This document shows positions 52,353 through 61,791 of a stretch of DNA of 64,000 nt, one piece after another. The notes beneath the pieces are model-generated. The model was given only the letters and a program-made list of their open reading frames with translations, did not search any database and had not been told where the DNA came from. Every line of letters begins with the position of its first letter. Within the stretch, counting starts at the first letter, position 1. Origin of the DNA: Cellulomonas sp. Root485 (lineage in GTDB: Bacteria > Actinomycetota > Actinomycetes > Actinomycetales > Cellulomonadaceae); assembly GCF_001426705.1 (NCBI RefSeq), contig NZ_LMFC01000005.1, positions 1-64,000 on the forward strand. Direction: 5' to 3'. Made by a program: the position numbers and the translations under genes.

Positions 52353-52637
52353 TCAGATGCTGCTGAGCACGCTCATCAGGATGGAACAGCCCAGCACCAG
52401 CACCAGGAAAGCGAGGTCCAGCCGGACGGACCCGATGGCCAGCGGAGGAAGGACCCGGCGCAATGCCTTGAGCGGCGGATCGGTCACCGTGTAGGTGGCC
52501 TCGGCGATCACCAGCGCGATGCCGGACGGGTGCCAGTCCCGCGCGAAGAACTGGACCCAGTCCAGCACGAGCCGGATCAGGAGCAGGATGAAGAACGCGA
52601 GGACGACGTAGAAGAGCAGGGCTGCGACGAGTTGCAC
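52353..52637 (-). CDS. YggT-family membrane protein
   Basis: 94-aa integral membrane protein with two hydrophobic blocks (about 5-28 and 66-92) flanking the conserved TDPPLKALRRVLPP motif. Conserved division-cluster gene of unclear role. GTG start, 3 bp after the sepF stop, so the two are coupled. Confidence 0.92.
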   Translation of the reverse strand: MQLVAALLFYVVLAFFILLLIRLVLDWVQFFARDWHPSGIALVIAEATYTVTDPPLKALRRVLPPLAIGSVRLDLAFLVLVLGCSILMSVLSSI

Positions 52638-52640
52638 GCG

Positions 52641-53135
52641 TCAGCTCTGGTTGTAGAAGCCCGCGCGCGCCGGCGGCTCCGCGACGGGGCCGGCGGCCTC
52701 GCCCGCGACCTCGACGTGCGCCGGCGAGAGCAGGAACACCTTGCTCGTCACACGCTCGATCGCGCCGTGCAGCCCGAAGATCAGACCCGCGGAGAAGTCG
52801 ACGAGGCGCTTGGCGTCCGCGTCGTCCATGTCCGTGAGGTTCATGATCACCGGGGTGCCCTCGCGGAACGCCTCACCGATCTTGCGGGCGTCGTTGTAGG
52901 AACGCGGGTGGATCGTGGTGATCCGGCGGAGCTCGCCGGCGACGGGTGCGGCGTGCGGCGCGGCCTGCGTGGGCAGGGTCGTGCGCGTCGGCCGGTGCAG
53001 CGGCGTGACCTGGGCCTCGTACTCCTGCGGCACCGCGACCTCCTGGTCGTCGAACTCCTCGAGGTACTCCTCGTGCTCCGACCGGTCGTCGGCCAGGCCG
53101 AGGTACAGCATCGTCTTGCGCAGCGCTCCGGCCAT
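52641..53135 (-). CDS. sepF: cell division protein SepF
   Basis: 164-aa FtsZ-membrane linker. An N-terminal amphipathic helix (MAGALRKTMLYLGL) binds membrane, an acidic linker follows, and the SepF core (about 72-145: TIHPRSYNDARKIGEAFREGTPVIMNLTDM...KRLVDFSAGL) binds the FtsZ tail. In Actinobacteria, which lack FtsA and ZipA, it is essential for Z-ring anchoring. It would normally be preceded by yggS, which is missing here. Confidence 0.96.
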   Translation of the reverse strand: MAGALRKTMLYLGLADDRSEHEEYLEEFDDQEVAVPQEYEAQVTPLHRPTRTTLPTQAAPHAAPVAGELRRITTIHPRSYNDARKIGEAFREGTPVIMNLTDMDDADAKRLVDFSAGLIFGLHGAIERVTSKVFLLSPAHVEVAGEAAGPVAEPPARAGFYNQS

Positions 53136-53282
53136 CGCGTTGGCTCCCTCCCCGGATCTCTCCGGACCATCCCGGAGCCCGTGCCGGTCCAGCCGGCGAC
53201 GATGGGCTCCCTCTGCCGGTCACGCTAGCAACGGCCCCGTTCCACCCGCCTCGCGACACGCCCGGCAACCTCGCCGTTCACC

Positions 53283-54053
53283 TCAGATTGCTCGTCGCGA
53301 CGGCCGGACGACGCCCGCGAACCGGCCCGTGCGCTGCGAGCGCCGGAACGAGAACAGCGCCGGGTCCGTCCAGGTGTCGCGCGCCAGCTGCGTGACGTGC
53401 TCGACGCCCGCGGCCGCCAGCACCGCGGCGACGCCGGCCGGCAGGTCCAGGGCGGGAGTCCCCCACGACGTCGTGGCGCGCGTCTGAGGGACCACGGACA
53501 CGACCTCGTCCTGCAGCTCGGCGGGTACCTCGTAGGACTCTCCCGCGATCGCCGGTCCGATCGCGGCACGCACCCGCCCGACGGACGCGCCCTGCGCGAC
53601 CATCGCCGCGACGGCCGCCTCGACCACGCCGGCCACCAGTCCTCGACGGCCGGCGTGCACGGCGGCCACGACTCCCGCCTCGGGGTCCGCCAGCAGGACG
53701 GGCACGCAGTCCGCCACGAGCACCGCGACCGCCACCTGAGGCGACACGGACACGAGCGCGTCGGCCTCGCCGACGGACGTGGAGCCGGGCGCGGGCGGCT
53801 GCGACAGGACCACGACCCGGGTGCCGTGCACCTGGGTCGCGTACGCCACCGGCGCGCCCGCCCACCGCTCGAGGCCCGCTCGGTTGCGGGCCACCGCCGC
53901 GGGGTCGTCGCCGACCGCGTAGCCGAGGTTCAGCGCGTCGTACGGTGGGCGGCTGACACCCCCGCCCCGCGTGCTGAAACCGGCGCGGACGCCCGCGCCC
54001 AGGTCGACCTCGACGACGGGCGGGACGGCCGACCCGGGCTGCGCAGCGCTCAC
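53283..54053 (-). CDS. pgeF: purine nucleoside phosphorylase / laccase-domain protein (PgeF/YfiH)
   Basis: 256-aa polyphenol-oxidase-like (DUF152) protein. The Zn-site motifs are TQVHG near residue 69, ADCVPV near 112 and VHAGRRGLV near 130. Family members act as purine nucleoside phosphorylases or as peptidoglycan-precursor editing enzymes (PgeF); the position next to ftsZ fits the latter. GTG start at 54053, 7 bp after ftsZ. A 147-bp gap separates it from sepF. Confidence 0.92.
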   Translation of the reverse strand: MSAAQPGSAVPPVVEVDLGAGVRAGFSTRGGGVSRPPYDALNLGYAVGDDPAAVARNRAGLERWAGAPVAYATQVHGTRVVVLSQPPAPGSTSVGEADALVSVSPQVAVAVLVADCVPVLLADPEAGVVAAVHAGRRGLVAGVVEAAVAAMVAQGASVGRVRAAIGPAIAGESYEVPAELQDEVVSVVPQTRATTSWGTPALDLPAGVAAVLAAAGVEHVTQLARDTWTDPALFSFRRSQRTGRFAGVVRPSRRAI

Positions 54054-54060
54054 GGCCCGG

Positions 54061-55323
54061 CTACTTGAGGAAGTCGGGTACGTCCAGCTCGTCGCGGTCG
54101 CGGTCACGACGGGGAGCGTCCTCGGTGAAGATCCGCGGCACCTCCAGCGCACCCGTGATGGGCGTCGGCTCGGCCTCGGTGGACAGGAAGGCCGGGACGT
54201 CGGGCTGGGTCGGGGCGGCGTGGTTCTGGGTGTACGAGCCGACCGGCACCAGCTGCTCCTCCGGGTCGAGGACCGGACGGGGCGTCGGGACCCGCGGAGC
54301 CGGCGCCGACGGCACCTGCCGGGCGGAGTTGCCACTGACCTGACCCAGTGCCCGCGCGTCGCGGCGGACCGTCGGCGAGCCCGAGTCGAAGCCGGCCGCG
54401 ATCACCGTCACGCGCACCTCGTCGCCGAGGGCGTCGTCGATGACCGCCCCGAAGATGATGTTGGCCTCGGGGTGCGCCGCCTCCTGGACCAGTCGCGCCG
54501 CCTCGTTGATCTCGAAGAGGCCGAGGTCGGAGCCGCCCTGGATGGACAGCAGCACGCCGTGCGCGCCGTCGATGCTGGCCTCCAGCAGCGGCGACGAGAT
54601 CGCCATCTCCGCCGCCTGCACCGCGCGGTCGTCCCCGCGGGCGAAGCCGATCCCCATGAGGGCCGAGCCGGCACCCTGCATGACGGACTTGACGTCGGCG
54701 AAGTCGAGGTTGATGAGGCCCGGCGTGGTGATCAGGTCCGTGATGCCCTGGACACCCGAGAGCAGCACCTGGTCGGCCGAGTGGAACGCGTCGAGCACGG
54801 AGACCGAACGGTCGGAGATCTGCAGCAGCCGGTCGTTCGGGATGACGATGAGCGTGTCGACCTCGGCGCGCAGCGCCTCGATGCCCGAGTCGGCCTGCAC
54901 CGAGCGGCGGCGGCCCTCGAACGTGAACGGCCGCGTGACGACGCCGATGGTCAGGGCGCCCAGCGAACGCGCGATCCGGGCGACGACCGGCGCGCCACCC
55001 GTACCCGTGCCGCCACCCTCACCTGCGGTGACGAAGACCATGTCGGCGCCCCGCAGGACGTCCTCGATCTCGTCCTTGTGGTCCTCGGCCGCCTTCTTGC
55101 CGACCTCGGGGTCGGCGCCGGCACCCAGGCCCCTGGTCAGCTCCCGGCCGACGTCGAGCTTGACGTCCGCGTCCGACATGAGCAGGGCCTGCGCGTCGGT
55201 GTTGACGGCGATGAACTCGACACCCTTGAGGCCGACCTCGATCATGCGGTTCACGGCGTTGACGCCGCCGCCGCCGATGCCGACGACCTTGATGACCGCC
55301 AGGTAGTTCTGCGGAGCTGCCAC
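54061..55323 (-). CDS. ftsZ: cell division protein FtsZ
   Basis: 420-aa tubulin-like GTPase forming the Z ring. GGGTGTG at 103-109 is the tubulin signature and the T7 loop is in NLDFADVKSVM. A variable acidic linker (about 320-405) leads to the C-terminal peptide DELDVPDFLK (411-420) that contacts SepF and FtsW. Start GTG at 55323 with AGAGG eight bases upstream. It has its own promoter at 55434-55461. Confidence 0.97.
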   Translation of the reverse strand: MAAPQNYLAVIKVVGIGGGGVNAVNRMIEVGLKGVEFIAVNTDAQALLMSDADVKLDVGRELTRGLGAGADPEVGKKAAEDHKDEIEDVLRGADMVFVTAGEGGGTGTGGAPVVARIARSLGALTIGVVTRPFTFEGRRRSVQADSGIEALRAEVDTLIVIPNDRLLQISDRSVSVLDAFHSADQVLLSGVQGITDLITTPGLINLDFADVKSVMQGAGSALMGIGFARGDDRAVQAAEMAISSPLLEASIDGAHGVLLSIQGGSDLGLFEINEAARLVQEAAHPEANIIFGAVIDDALGDEVRVTVIAAGFDSGSPTVRRDARALGQVSGNSARQVPSAPAPRVPTPRPVLDPEEQLVPVGSYTQNHAAPTQPDVPAFLSTEAEPTPITGALEVPRIFTEDAPRRDRDRDELDVPDFLK

Positions 55324-55418
55324 GGTGGGTGCCTCTCGTTCTGTGCCGGTCGCGGCCGGGGCCACGGGGTCCGTCCGCGTCCCGCACGGCGGCGGGCGAG
55401 CGTCGGGGTGAAACCTTC

Positions 55419-55435
55419 ACCCTCTACTTGAGGGT
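55419..55435. repeat. inverted repeat at the ftsZ transcription start
   Basis: ACCCTC (55419-55424) and GAGGGT (55430-55435), 5-bp spacer, overlapping the -10 element of the ftsZ promoter. It may be an operator or a 5' hairpin of the ftsZ mRNA. Confidence 0.5.
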
Positions 55436-55461
55436 TATAGTTATGTCAGGTGCGTTGTCAG
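55434..55461 (-). promoter_or_regulatory. ftsZ promoter
   Basis: CTGACA (55456-55461) and TATAAC (55434-55439) on the minus strand with 16-bp spacing, in a locally AT-rich island 111 bp before the ftsZ start. The 222-bp ftsQ-ftsZ gap contains no gene. The leader after it is otherwise unremarkable. Confidence 0.6.
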
Positions 55462-55545
55462 TGCGTGACGCTAGGTGCCACCCGGACCTCGATCAACGAC
55501 CGCGCCGCGCGTGTCGGCAGTTGCCGGGAAAAGTCGCCCGCTGGC

Positions 55546-56547
55546 TCACTTCGTGATGGGCAGCCGCGGAGCGGACACGTCGATGACCGTGGCGCCGGCC
55601 GCCGCCGGCGACGCCCGCAGCGCCGACAGGACCGCGATCTTCAGCGGCGTCTCGCTCGCGCTCCCCCAGTCGACGCGCACCCCGTCGCGCAGGGTCATCG
55701 TCACCGTGTCCTGCGTGCGGGCCGAGACGTCACCGACCTGGGCCAGCAGGTCCGCGGGCAGCTGCTGGAGCACGGTCAGCACGGCGCCGAGCGTCCGCTT
55801 GTCCCCCACCGGCACGTCGACCACCGGCAGCCCGTCGGGCGCGGCGTCGACCCGGCCCACCTGGACACCGTCCATGTCGAGCAGCGCGAAGCCGGCCTGC
55901 CCCGGGGTAGCACCAGGCGTCGCGGCACCCGGCTGCTCGGGGACCGCGGCGACCGGCTCCCGGGCGACGAGCACCACGGCAAGCCCTCGCGGCCACTCAC
56001 GCGTGACCCGCGCCTCCCGGACACCCGGCACGTCCAGCACCTCGTCGCGCAGCCGGACCGTGTCCAGGCGCGGCAGCGGCGTGGTGGCGTGCGCGCCGAC
56101 GACACCCAGCACCTGGTCGACGGCGACCACGGTGCCCGCGCCCTCGATGTGCACCTGCGCGGGGTCCAGGGCGAGCACCGGGGAGAGGAACAGCAGCCAC
56201 CCGAGGGTGCCGACGAGGACCGTCGAGCCCGCGACCGTCAGGATCTGGCGCCGCGCGAGGTTGCGACGGGCACGGGAGCGCTCGGCGAACCGCTCCACCG
56301 AGCTGGTGGACACGACCGGGGGCGTCACCGGTCCCGCGTACCGGCGCGCTCCACCAGCGCTGTACGTGGTCACGGCACGCCCGAACGGGACCTCCTGCGG
56401 CACGGTGGGCGTCGGGGCGGTGACGGGCTTGCCGCGGGGCACCGGCTTGGCGGCCGGCGTCGGGGCCGACGGGGGCGCGCTGCGTCGCGGGGCGGAGGGT
56501 CGGCCCGGCGCCGGGCTGCGCGGGCCGACCGGACGGGACGGGCTCAT
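55546..56547 (-). CDS. ftsQ: cell division protein FtsQ
   Basis: 333-aa bitopic divisome protein. A long Pro/Arg-rich cytoplasmic N-terminus (1 to about 100) precedes one transmembrane helix (about 102-123), then a POTRA domain (about 127-195, starting LDPAQVHIEGAGTVVAVDQV) and the FtsQ beta domain. The ATG overlaps the murC stop as ATGA. Confidence 0.95.
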   Translation of the reverse strand: MSPSRPVGPRSPAPGRPSAPRRSAPPSAPTPAAKPVPRGKPVTAPTPTVPQEVPFGRAVTTYSAGGARRYAGPVTPPVVSTSSVERFAERSRARRNLARRQILTVAGSTVLVGTLGWLLFLSPVLALDPAQVHIEGAGTVVAVDQVLGVVGAHATTPLPRLDTVRLRDEVLDVPGVREARVTREWPRGLAVVLVAREPVAAVPEQPGAATPGATPGQAGFALLDMDGVQVGRVDAAPDGLPVVDVPVGDKRTLGAVLTVLQQLPADLLAQVGDVSARTQDTVTMTLRDGVRVDWGSASETPLKIAVLSALRASPAAAGATVIDVSAPRLPITK

Positions 56548-57965
56548 GCGCCCGGTCGCCCGTCGGCGGCGAGCGCGTCGAGCACCACCGGGGCCAGCAG
56601 CGTCACGTCGCCCGCCCCGACCGTGAGCACGAGGTCGCCGGGCCGTGCCGCCGCGGCGACCACGCGGGCGGCCTCGAACCGGTCGGGCACGAAGGACGCC
56701 TTGCCGGGTGTCGGGACGTTGTCGACGATCAGCGCACCCGTGACCGACGGGTCCGGGTCCTCGCGGGCGCCGTAGACGTCGGTGACGACGACCACGTCCG
56801 CGAGGTCGAACGCGGCGCCGAACTCGACGGCGAACGTGCGGGTGCGCGAGTACAGGTGCGGCTGGAAGAGGGCGATGACCCGGCCGTCGCCGACGACCGA
56901 GCGGGCGCCGCGCAGCAGCGCCGCCACCTCGGTCGGGTGGTGGGAGTAGTCGTCGACCACGCGGACGCCGCCGACGGTCCCGCGGTCCTCGAACCGGCGC
57001 CCGGTCCCCCGGAACGCCGCGAGACCGTCCGCGGCGTCGGGCACGCCGAGGCGCCGGGCGGCCGCCCAGGCGGCGGCAGCGTTCAAGGCGTTGTGTGCAC
57101 CCGGGAAGGCGAGGCGCACCGTCGTGGTGAGGTCACCGGCGGTGAGCTCGAACGCCCACCGCCCGGCGTCGGCGCGCAGCTCGCCCACGACGACGTCGGC
57201 GTCGGGCGACGTGCCGTAGGTGACGACGGAGACTTCTCGCGCCGCGAGCGTGTCGCGCACGCGGGTGACGAGCCGCGCCGCGCCGGGGTCGTCCGTGCAG
57301 ACGACGAGCGTGCCACCAGACCGGATACGGCCGGCGAACTGGACGAACACGTCCTCGAACGCCTCGGTGGAGCCGTAGTGGTCGAGGTGGTCCGGCTCGA
57401 CGTTGGTGACGACCGCGACCAGCGGCGCGTACGCGAGGAACGAGCCGTCGGACTCGTCGGCCTCCGCCACGAACGCCCGGCCGGCGCCGTCCCGACCACC
57501 GCCCAGCGGTCCGTCGGCGGAGAACACGGTGCCGCCGATCGCGAAGGACGGGTCCGCGCCCGCGTGCAGCAGCGCCGTGGCGATCATCGCCGACGTCGTG
57601 GTCTTGCCGTGGGCGCCCGCCACCGCGACCGCGTCCCGGTCGACCATGAGCGACGCGAGCGCCTCGGACCGGTGCAGCACCCGTAGCCCCCGCTCACGCG
57701 CTCGGGCGAGCTCGGGGTTGGTCTCCCGGACGGCCGACGAGATCACGACGGTGTCGACGCCGTCGACGAGCGCGGCCTCGTGACCGACGTGCACGTCGAC
57801 GCCCGCCGCTCGCAACGCCGGCAGGGCCGGCCCGTCGGCGGCGTCCGAACCGCTGACGACCACCCCCCGGGCGGCAAGGAGCGCGGCGATCGCGGACATG
57901 CCGGCCCCGCCGACACCGACCAGGTGCACGCGGCCGAGGTCGGCGGGCCGCAGGGCGGGCGTCAC
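56544..57965 (-). CDS. murC: UDP-N-acetylmuramate--L-alanine ligase
   Basis: 473-aa Mur ligase adding L-Ala to UDP-MurNAc. The N-terminal Rossmann part has VGVGGAGMSAIA, the ATP loop is AGAHGKTTT near residue 120, and the C-terminal domain has DDYSHHPTEV. The GTG start overlaps the murG stop as GTGA. Confidence 0.97.
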   Translation of the reverse strand: MTPALRPADLGRVHLVGVGGAGMSAIAALLAARGVVVSGSDAADGPALPALRAAGVDVHVGHEAALVDGVDTVVISSAVRETNPELARARERGLRVLHRSEALASLMVDRDAVAVAGAHGKTTTSAMIATALLHAGADPSFAIGGTVFSADGPLGGGRDGAGRAFVAEADESDGSFLAYAPLVAVVTNVEPDHLDHYGSTEAFEDVFVQFAGRIRSGGTLVVCTDDPGAARLVTRVRDTLAAREVSVVTYGTSPDADVVVGELRADAGRWAFELTAGDLTTTVRLAFPGAHNALNAAAAWAAARRLGVPDAADGLAAFRGTGRRFEDRGTVGGVRVVDDYSHHPTEVAALLRGARSVVGDGRVIALFQPHLYSRTRTFAVEFGAAFDLADVVVVTDVYGAREDPDPSVTGALIVDNVPTPGKASFVPDRFEAARVVAAAARPGDLVLTVGAGDVTLLAPVVLDALAADGRPGA

Positions 57966-59098
57966 GGCAGCTCCTTCTCGACGAGCCGCGCGACCCGCGC
58001 CGCAGCGTCCCGGACACCGACGCTCGCCGCGGCCCGGCCCATGCGCTCGCGCGTCTCCGCGGCCTCGTCGCCGACCAGCAGCACGGGCAGGTGCGCGCGG
58101 ATCCAGGCAGGGTCGAGGTCGGCGTCGTCCACGAGCAGCCCACCGCCGGCCGCGACCACGGCCGCCGCGTTCAGACGCTGCTCGCCGTTGCCGATGGGCA
58201 GCGGGACGTAGACGGCGGGGATGCCGAGCGCCGCCTGCTCGCACACCGTGCCCGCGCCGGAGCGCCCGACCACGACGTCGGCGACCGCCAGCGCGAGCTG
58301 CATCTCGGTCAGGTACTCCCGCACGTGGTACCGCTCTGCCCCGGGCACCCCGACCAGTGCAGCGCGGACCGCGTCGGCCTTGCCGGCACCCGTCAGGTGC
58401 AGCACCTGGACGCCCGCCGCCAGCAGGTCGGCCGCGGCGCCCGCGACCGCGGTGTTGACGCTCACGGCCCCGAGCGACCCGCCGGACACCAGGAGCGTCG
58501 GGAGGCCGGGATCGAGGCCGAGCTCCGCGGCGGCGGCGGCCCGCGTGCCGACGCGGTCGTCGCGGAGCTGCTCCACGAGCCTGGCGATCGGCGCGCGCAG
58601 CGGCAGACCGGTGACCTGCGCACCTCGCAGCGCGGTGCCGGGGAACGTCACGGCGACGGAACGGGCCCACCGGGCGCCCAGCCTGTTCGCCAGACCCGCG
58701 CGCGCGTTCTGCTCGTGGATGACGACGGGGATCTTCCGTCGGCGCGCCGCGAGGTAGGCGGGTGTCGAGACGTAACCACCGAAGCCGACGACGACCTGCG
58801 CGCCGGAGTCGTCGATCGCGGCGCCCGCGGCACGGACCGCGTCGCGCAGGCGCGCCGGCAGCCGGAACCAGTCGAGGGTGGGCCGGCGCGGCAGCGGGAC
58901 GCGCGGGACGACCGCCAGTGGCAGGCCGTGCTCCGGGACCAGGCGGGACTCGAGGCCCTCGGTGGTGCCGAGCACCGTCAGCCGGGCGTTCGGGTGGCGC
59001 CGGAGGAGCTCGTCGGCGACGGCGAGCAGCGGGTTGACGTGCCCCGCGGTGCCGCCACCGGCGAGCAGCACCGACGGCGCACGGTGCGCGTCAGCCAC
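57962..59098 (-). CDS. murG: UDP-GlcNAc:undecaprenyl-PP-MurNAc-pentapeptide GlcNAc transferase
   Basis: 378-aa GT28 enzyme making lipid II at the inner membrane face. GGGTAGHVNP (about 14-23) is the first G-loop; GFGGYVS, HEQN and SGGSLGA follow, and the donor site GRSGAGTVCE lies near 285. It starts at GTG 59098, overlapping the ftsW stop by 8 nt. Confidence 0.97.
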   Translation of the reverse strand: MADAHRAPSVLLAGGGTAGHVNPLLAVADELLRRHPNARLTVLGTTEGLESRLVPEHGLPLAVVPRVPLPRRPTLDWFRLPARLRDAVRAAGAAIDDSGAQVVVGFGGYVSTPAYLAARRRKIPVVIHEQNARAGLANRLGARWARSVAVTFPGTALRGAQVTGLPLRAPIARLVEQLRDDRVGTRAAAAAELGLDPGLPTLLVSGGSLGAVSVNTAVAGAAADLLAAGVQVLHLTGAGKADAVRAALVGVPGAERYHVREYLTEMQLALAVADVVVGRSGAGTVCEQAALGIPAVYVPLPIGNGEQRLNAAAVVAAGGGLLVDDADLDPAWIRAHLPVLLVGDEAAETRERMGRAAASVGVRDAAARVARLVEKELP

Positions 59099-60335
59099 GG
59101 GACCGCCCGATCACGGCGAGGGACCGCCGGACCACGCCGGGCCGAGCGGCGAGAGCCTCCGCCGCGCCCGGTTCCGAGCGCGCGAACGAGATGAGCACGC
59201 CGAGGGCGGCCATCGTCATGATCAGCGCCGAGCCGCCCGCCGAGACCAGCGGCAGCGGGATGCCGATGACCGGCGCCAGACCGATGACCACGGCGACGTT
59301 GACGAGCGCCTGGCCGATGATCCAGCACAGGATCGCGCCCGTGGTGATCTGGACGAACGGGTCGGGGTGCCGGCGGATCACGCGGATCATGGCGAACGCG
59401 AGCAGTCCGAAGAGGCCGAGGACGAGCAGGGTGCCGATGAGCCCGAGCTCCTCCCCAAGGATCGCGAAGATGAAGTCGTTGTGGGCGGCCGGCAGGTAGG
59501 ACCACTTCTCCCGGCTCTCCCCGAGACCGAGCCCGCCCCAGCCGCCGCTGGCCAGCCCCCAGCCACCGTGCAGGGTCTGGTAGCAGGACGACGCGGCGTC
59601 GCACTCGTCGGAGAGCCACGACGTGATCCGGTCCGTGCGGTTGGTGCTGGTCATCGTCAGGAGGGCCGTCAGGCCGGCTGCGAGCAGCGCGGCGAACCCG
59701 AACATGCGCATGGGGACCCCGGCGACGAACAGCGCGCCGGCGACCAGCAGGATCAGGACGAGCGCGGTCCCGAGGTCGTGCCCGGCGAGGACCACGAGGA
59801 CGGCGATGCCGGCGACCGGGACCGCGGGGATCATGGCGTGCTTCCACTCGCGCAGCAGCGGCAGCTTGCGGGTCAGGACCGCGCCCAGCCAGATGGCCAG
59901 CGCGAGCTTGATGGTCTCCGACGGCTGCGCGGAGAACCCGCCGATGCACACCCAGTTCTGGTTGCCACCGGCGCCGCAGCCGAGCGGGGTGAACACGGTC
60001 AGCTGGAACGCGATCGAGAACGCCAGCGCCGGCCAGGCGATCGCCTGGAAGAACCGCACGGGTGCCCGCGACAGCCCGAACAGCAGGGGCAGACCGATGA
60101 GCGCGTACTTCGCCTGGTCGAGGAACACCGCGTACGGCGAGTGCCCGTCGTCGAGCGACTCCACGCTCGAGCTGGACAGGACCATAACCAGGCCGATGAC
60201 GAGCAGGAGCGCGGTCGCACCGATGAGCACGTAGTAGCTGGTGACCGCGCTGTTCCACTGCCCGAGCAGCGAGCTGGTCGGCGGTGCCGGCTCCGCCGGC
60301 CGTCGCGCGCCGGGGCGGGGGGTCGTCGTCGTCAT
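59091..60335 (-). CDS. ftsW: SEDS peptidoglycan polymerase FtsW
   Basis: 414-aa SEDS-family septal glycosyltransferase/lipid II polymerase with about 10 membrane helices. Conserved features are QPSETIKLALAIWLG, GHDLGTALVL, EELGLIG and the C-terminal PLVSAGGSALI. The ATG at 60335 has GGGGGAG just upstream and lies 19 bp after the murD stop. Confidence 0.95.
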   Translation of the reverse strand: MTTTTPRPGARRPAEPAPPTSSLLGQWNSAVTSYYVLIGATALLLVIGLVMVLSSSSVESLDDGHSPYAVFLDQAKYALIGLPLLFGLSRAPVRFFQAIAWPALAFSIAFQLTVFTPLGCGAGGNQNWVCIGGFSAQPSETIKLALAIWLGAVLTRKLPLLREWKHAMIPAVPVAGIAVLVVLAGHDLGTALVLILLVAGALFVAGVPMRMFGFAALLAAGLTALLTMTSTNRTDRITSWLSDECDAASSCYQTLHGGWGLASGGWGGLGLGESREKWSYLPAAHNDFIFAILGEELGLIGTLLVLGLFGLLAFAMIRVIRRHPDPFVQITTGAILCWIIGQALVNVAVVIGLAPVIGIPLPLVSAGGSALIMTMAALGVLISFARSEPGAAEALAARPGVVRRSLAVIGRSRG

Positions 60336-60354
60336 CGCTCCCCCTCCGCGCGCG

Positions 60355-61791
60355 TCACTCGTCCCCACCGAGCGCACGCACGGCGGCGGCGAACGCCTCG
60401 CCCCGGGCGGCGTACGACGTGAACTGGTCCATCGACGCGCTGGCGGGCGCGAGCAGCACGGTGACCGGGTCGGCAGAGCCCGCCTCGGCAGCGAGCCGCC
60501 TGGCCTCGTGCACGGCGCGGGTCATCACCGGGCCAGTCTCACCGGCGTCGACCTCGACCACGGGGACCTCGGGTGCGTGTCGGGCGAGTGCGTCGCGCAG
60601 CGGGGCGCGGTCGACACCGATCAGCACCACGGCCCGCAGCCGGTCGTGCCGGGCGGCGACGAGCTCGTCGAACTGCGCACCCTTGGCCAGACCGCCCGCG
60701 ACCCACACGACGCTGCCCGCCGGGAACGCCCCGAGGGCGGCCGCGGCCGCGTGGGCGTTCGTCGCCTTGGAGTCGTCCACGTACGCGACACCGTCGACCA
60801 CGGCGACGCCGGCGAGGCGGTGCTCCCCCGGTCCGTAGGCGCGCAGTCCCTCGCGCACCGCCGCGGGTGCGACGCCGTGCGCGAGCGCGAGGGCGCCGGC
60901 GGCCAGTGCGTTCGCCACGACGTGCGGCGGCACCGTGCCGTCCGGTCCGGCCAGCTGCGCCAGGTCGTCGAGCGTGCCCAGCTCGGCCGCGTGCGTGTGC
61001 CGGAGCCGGGAGAACCCGCGGTCGACCAGCACGTCCTCGACCATTCCGACCTGTCCGACCAGCGGCGTGCCGATGGTGAAGCCGACCGCGACGCAGCCGT
61101 CGACGACGTCCGCCTCCCGGACCAGACTCTCGGTGGCGGGGTCGGCGAGGTTGTACACGCACGCGACCTGGGCGCGCTCGAAGATCCGGCCCTTGTCGGC
61201 GGCGTAGGCGTCGAGCGACCCGTGCCAGTCCAGGTGGTCGGGTGCCACGTTGAGCACCGCGGCCGCCTGCGCGGACATCGAGGACGTGTGGTGCAGCTGG
61301 AAGCTGGAGAGCTCGACGGCGAGGACGTCGAGCGTCGGGTCGGTCGCCGCGAGCACCACGGGGGTTCCGACGTTGCCGACCGCCGCGGCGTTCTCCCCGG
61401 CGGCGCGCAGGATCGACTCCAGCATGCCCACGGTGGTGGTCTTGCCGTTGGTCCCGGTGACCGCGAGCCACGGCGCCGGCCCGCCACCTGCCGCGCGGTC
61501 GACGCGCACGTGCCACGCGAGCTCGACCTCGCTCCACACGGGCACGTCGTGCTCGCGGGCGGCGGCGAGCAGCGGGTGGTGCGGCGCCAGCCCCGGCGAC
61601 GCGACGACCAGGTCCGCCCGGTCCAGCACGGTGCCCTCGAGCAGCTCCGCGGTGCCGATCACGTCGTCGGCGTGGTCGTCGACCGGCACCACGCGCGCAC
61701 CGCGGGACGCCAGCACCTCGGCCGCGGCGCGACCGGAGACCCCGAGCCCGGCGACGACCACCAGGGCGCCCTCCAGCACGAGAGACGTCAC
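60355..61791 (-). CDS. murD: UDP-N-acetylmuramoylalanine--D-glutamate ligase
   Basis: 478-aa Mur ligase adding D-Glu. The N-terminal GLGVSGRAAAEVL binds UDP, VTGTNGKTTT is the ATP loop near residue 112, and DDSKATNAHA lies in the C-terminal part. The GTG start directly abuts the mraY stop (TAGGTG). Confidence 0.96.
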   Translation of the reverse strand: MTSLVLEGALVVVAGLGVSGRAAAEVLASRGARVVPVDDHADDVIGTAELLEGTVLDRADLVVASPGLAPHHPLLAAAREHDVPVWSEVELAWHVRVDRAAGGGPAPWLAVTGTNGKTTTVGMLESILRAAGENAAAVGNVGTPVVLAATDPTLDVLAVELSSFQLHHTSSMSAQAAAVLNVAPDHLDWHGSLDAYAADKGRIFERAQVACVYNLADPATESLVREADVVDGCVAVGFTIGTPLVGQVGMVEDVLVDRGFSRLRHTHAAELGTLDDLAQLAGPDGTVPPHVVANALAAGALALAHGVAPAAVREGLRAYGPGEHRLAGVAVVDGVAYVDDSKATNAHAAAAALGAFPAGSVVWVAGGLAKGAQFDELVAARHDRLRAVVLIGVDRAPLRDALARHAPEVPVVEVDAGETGPVMTRAVHEARRLAAEAGSADPVTVLLAPASASMDQFTSYAARGEAFAAAVRALGGDE

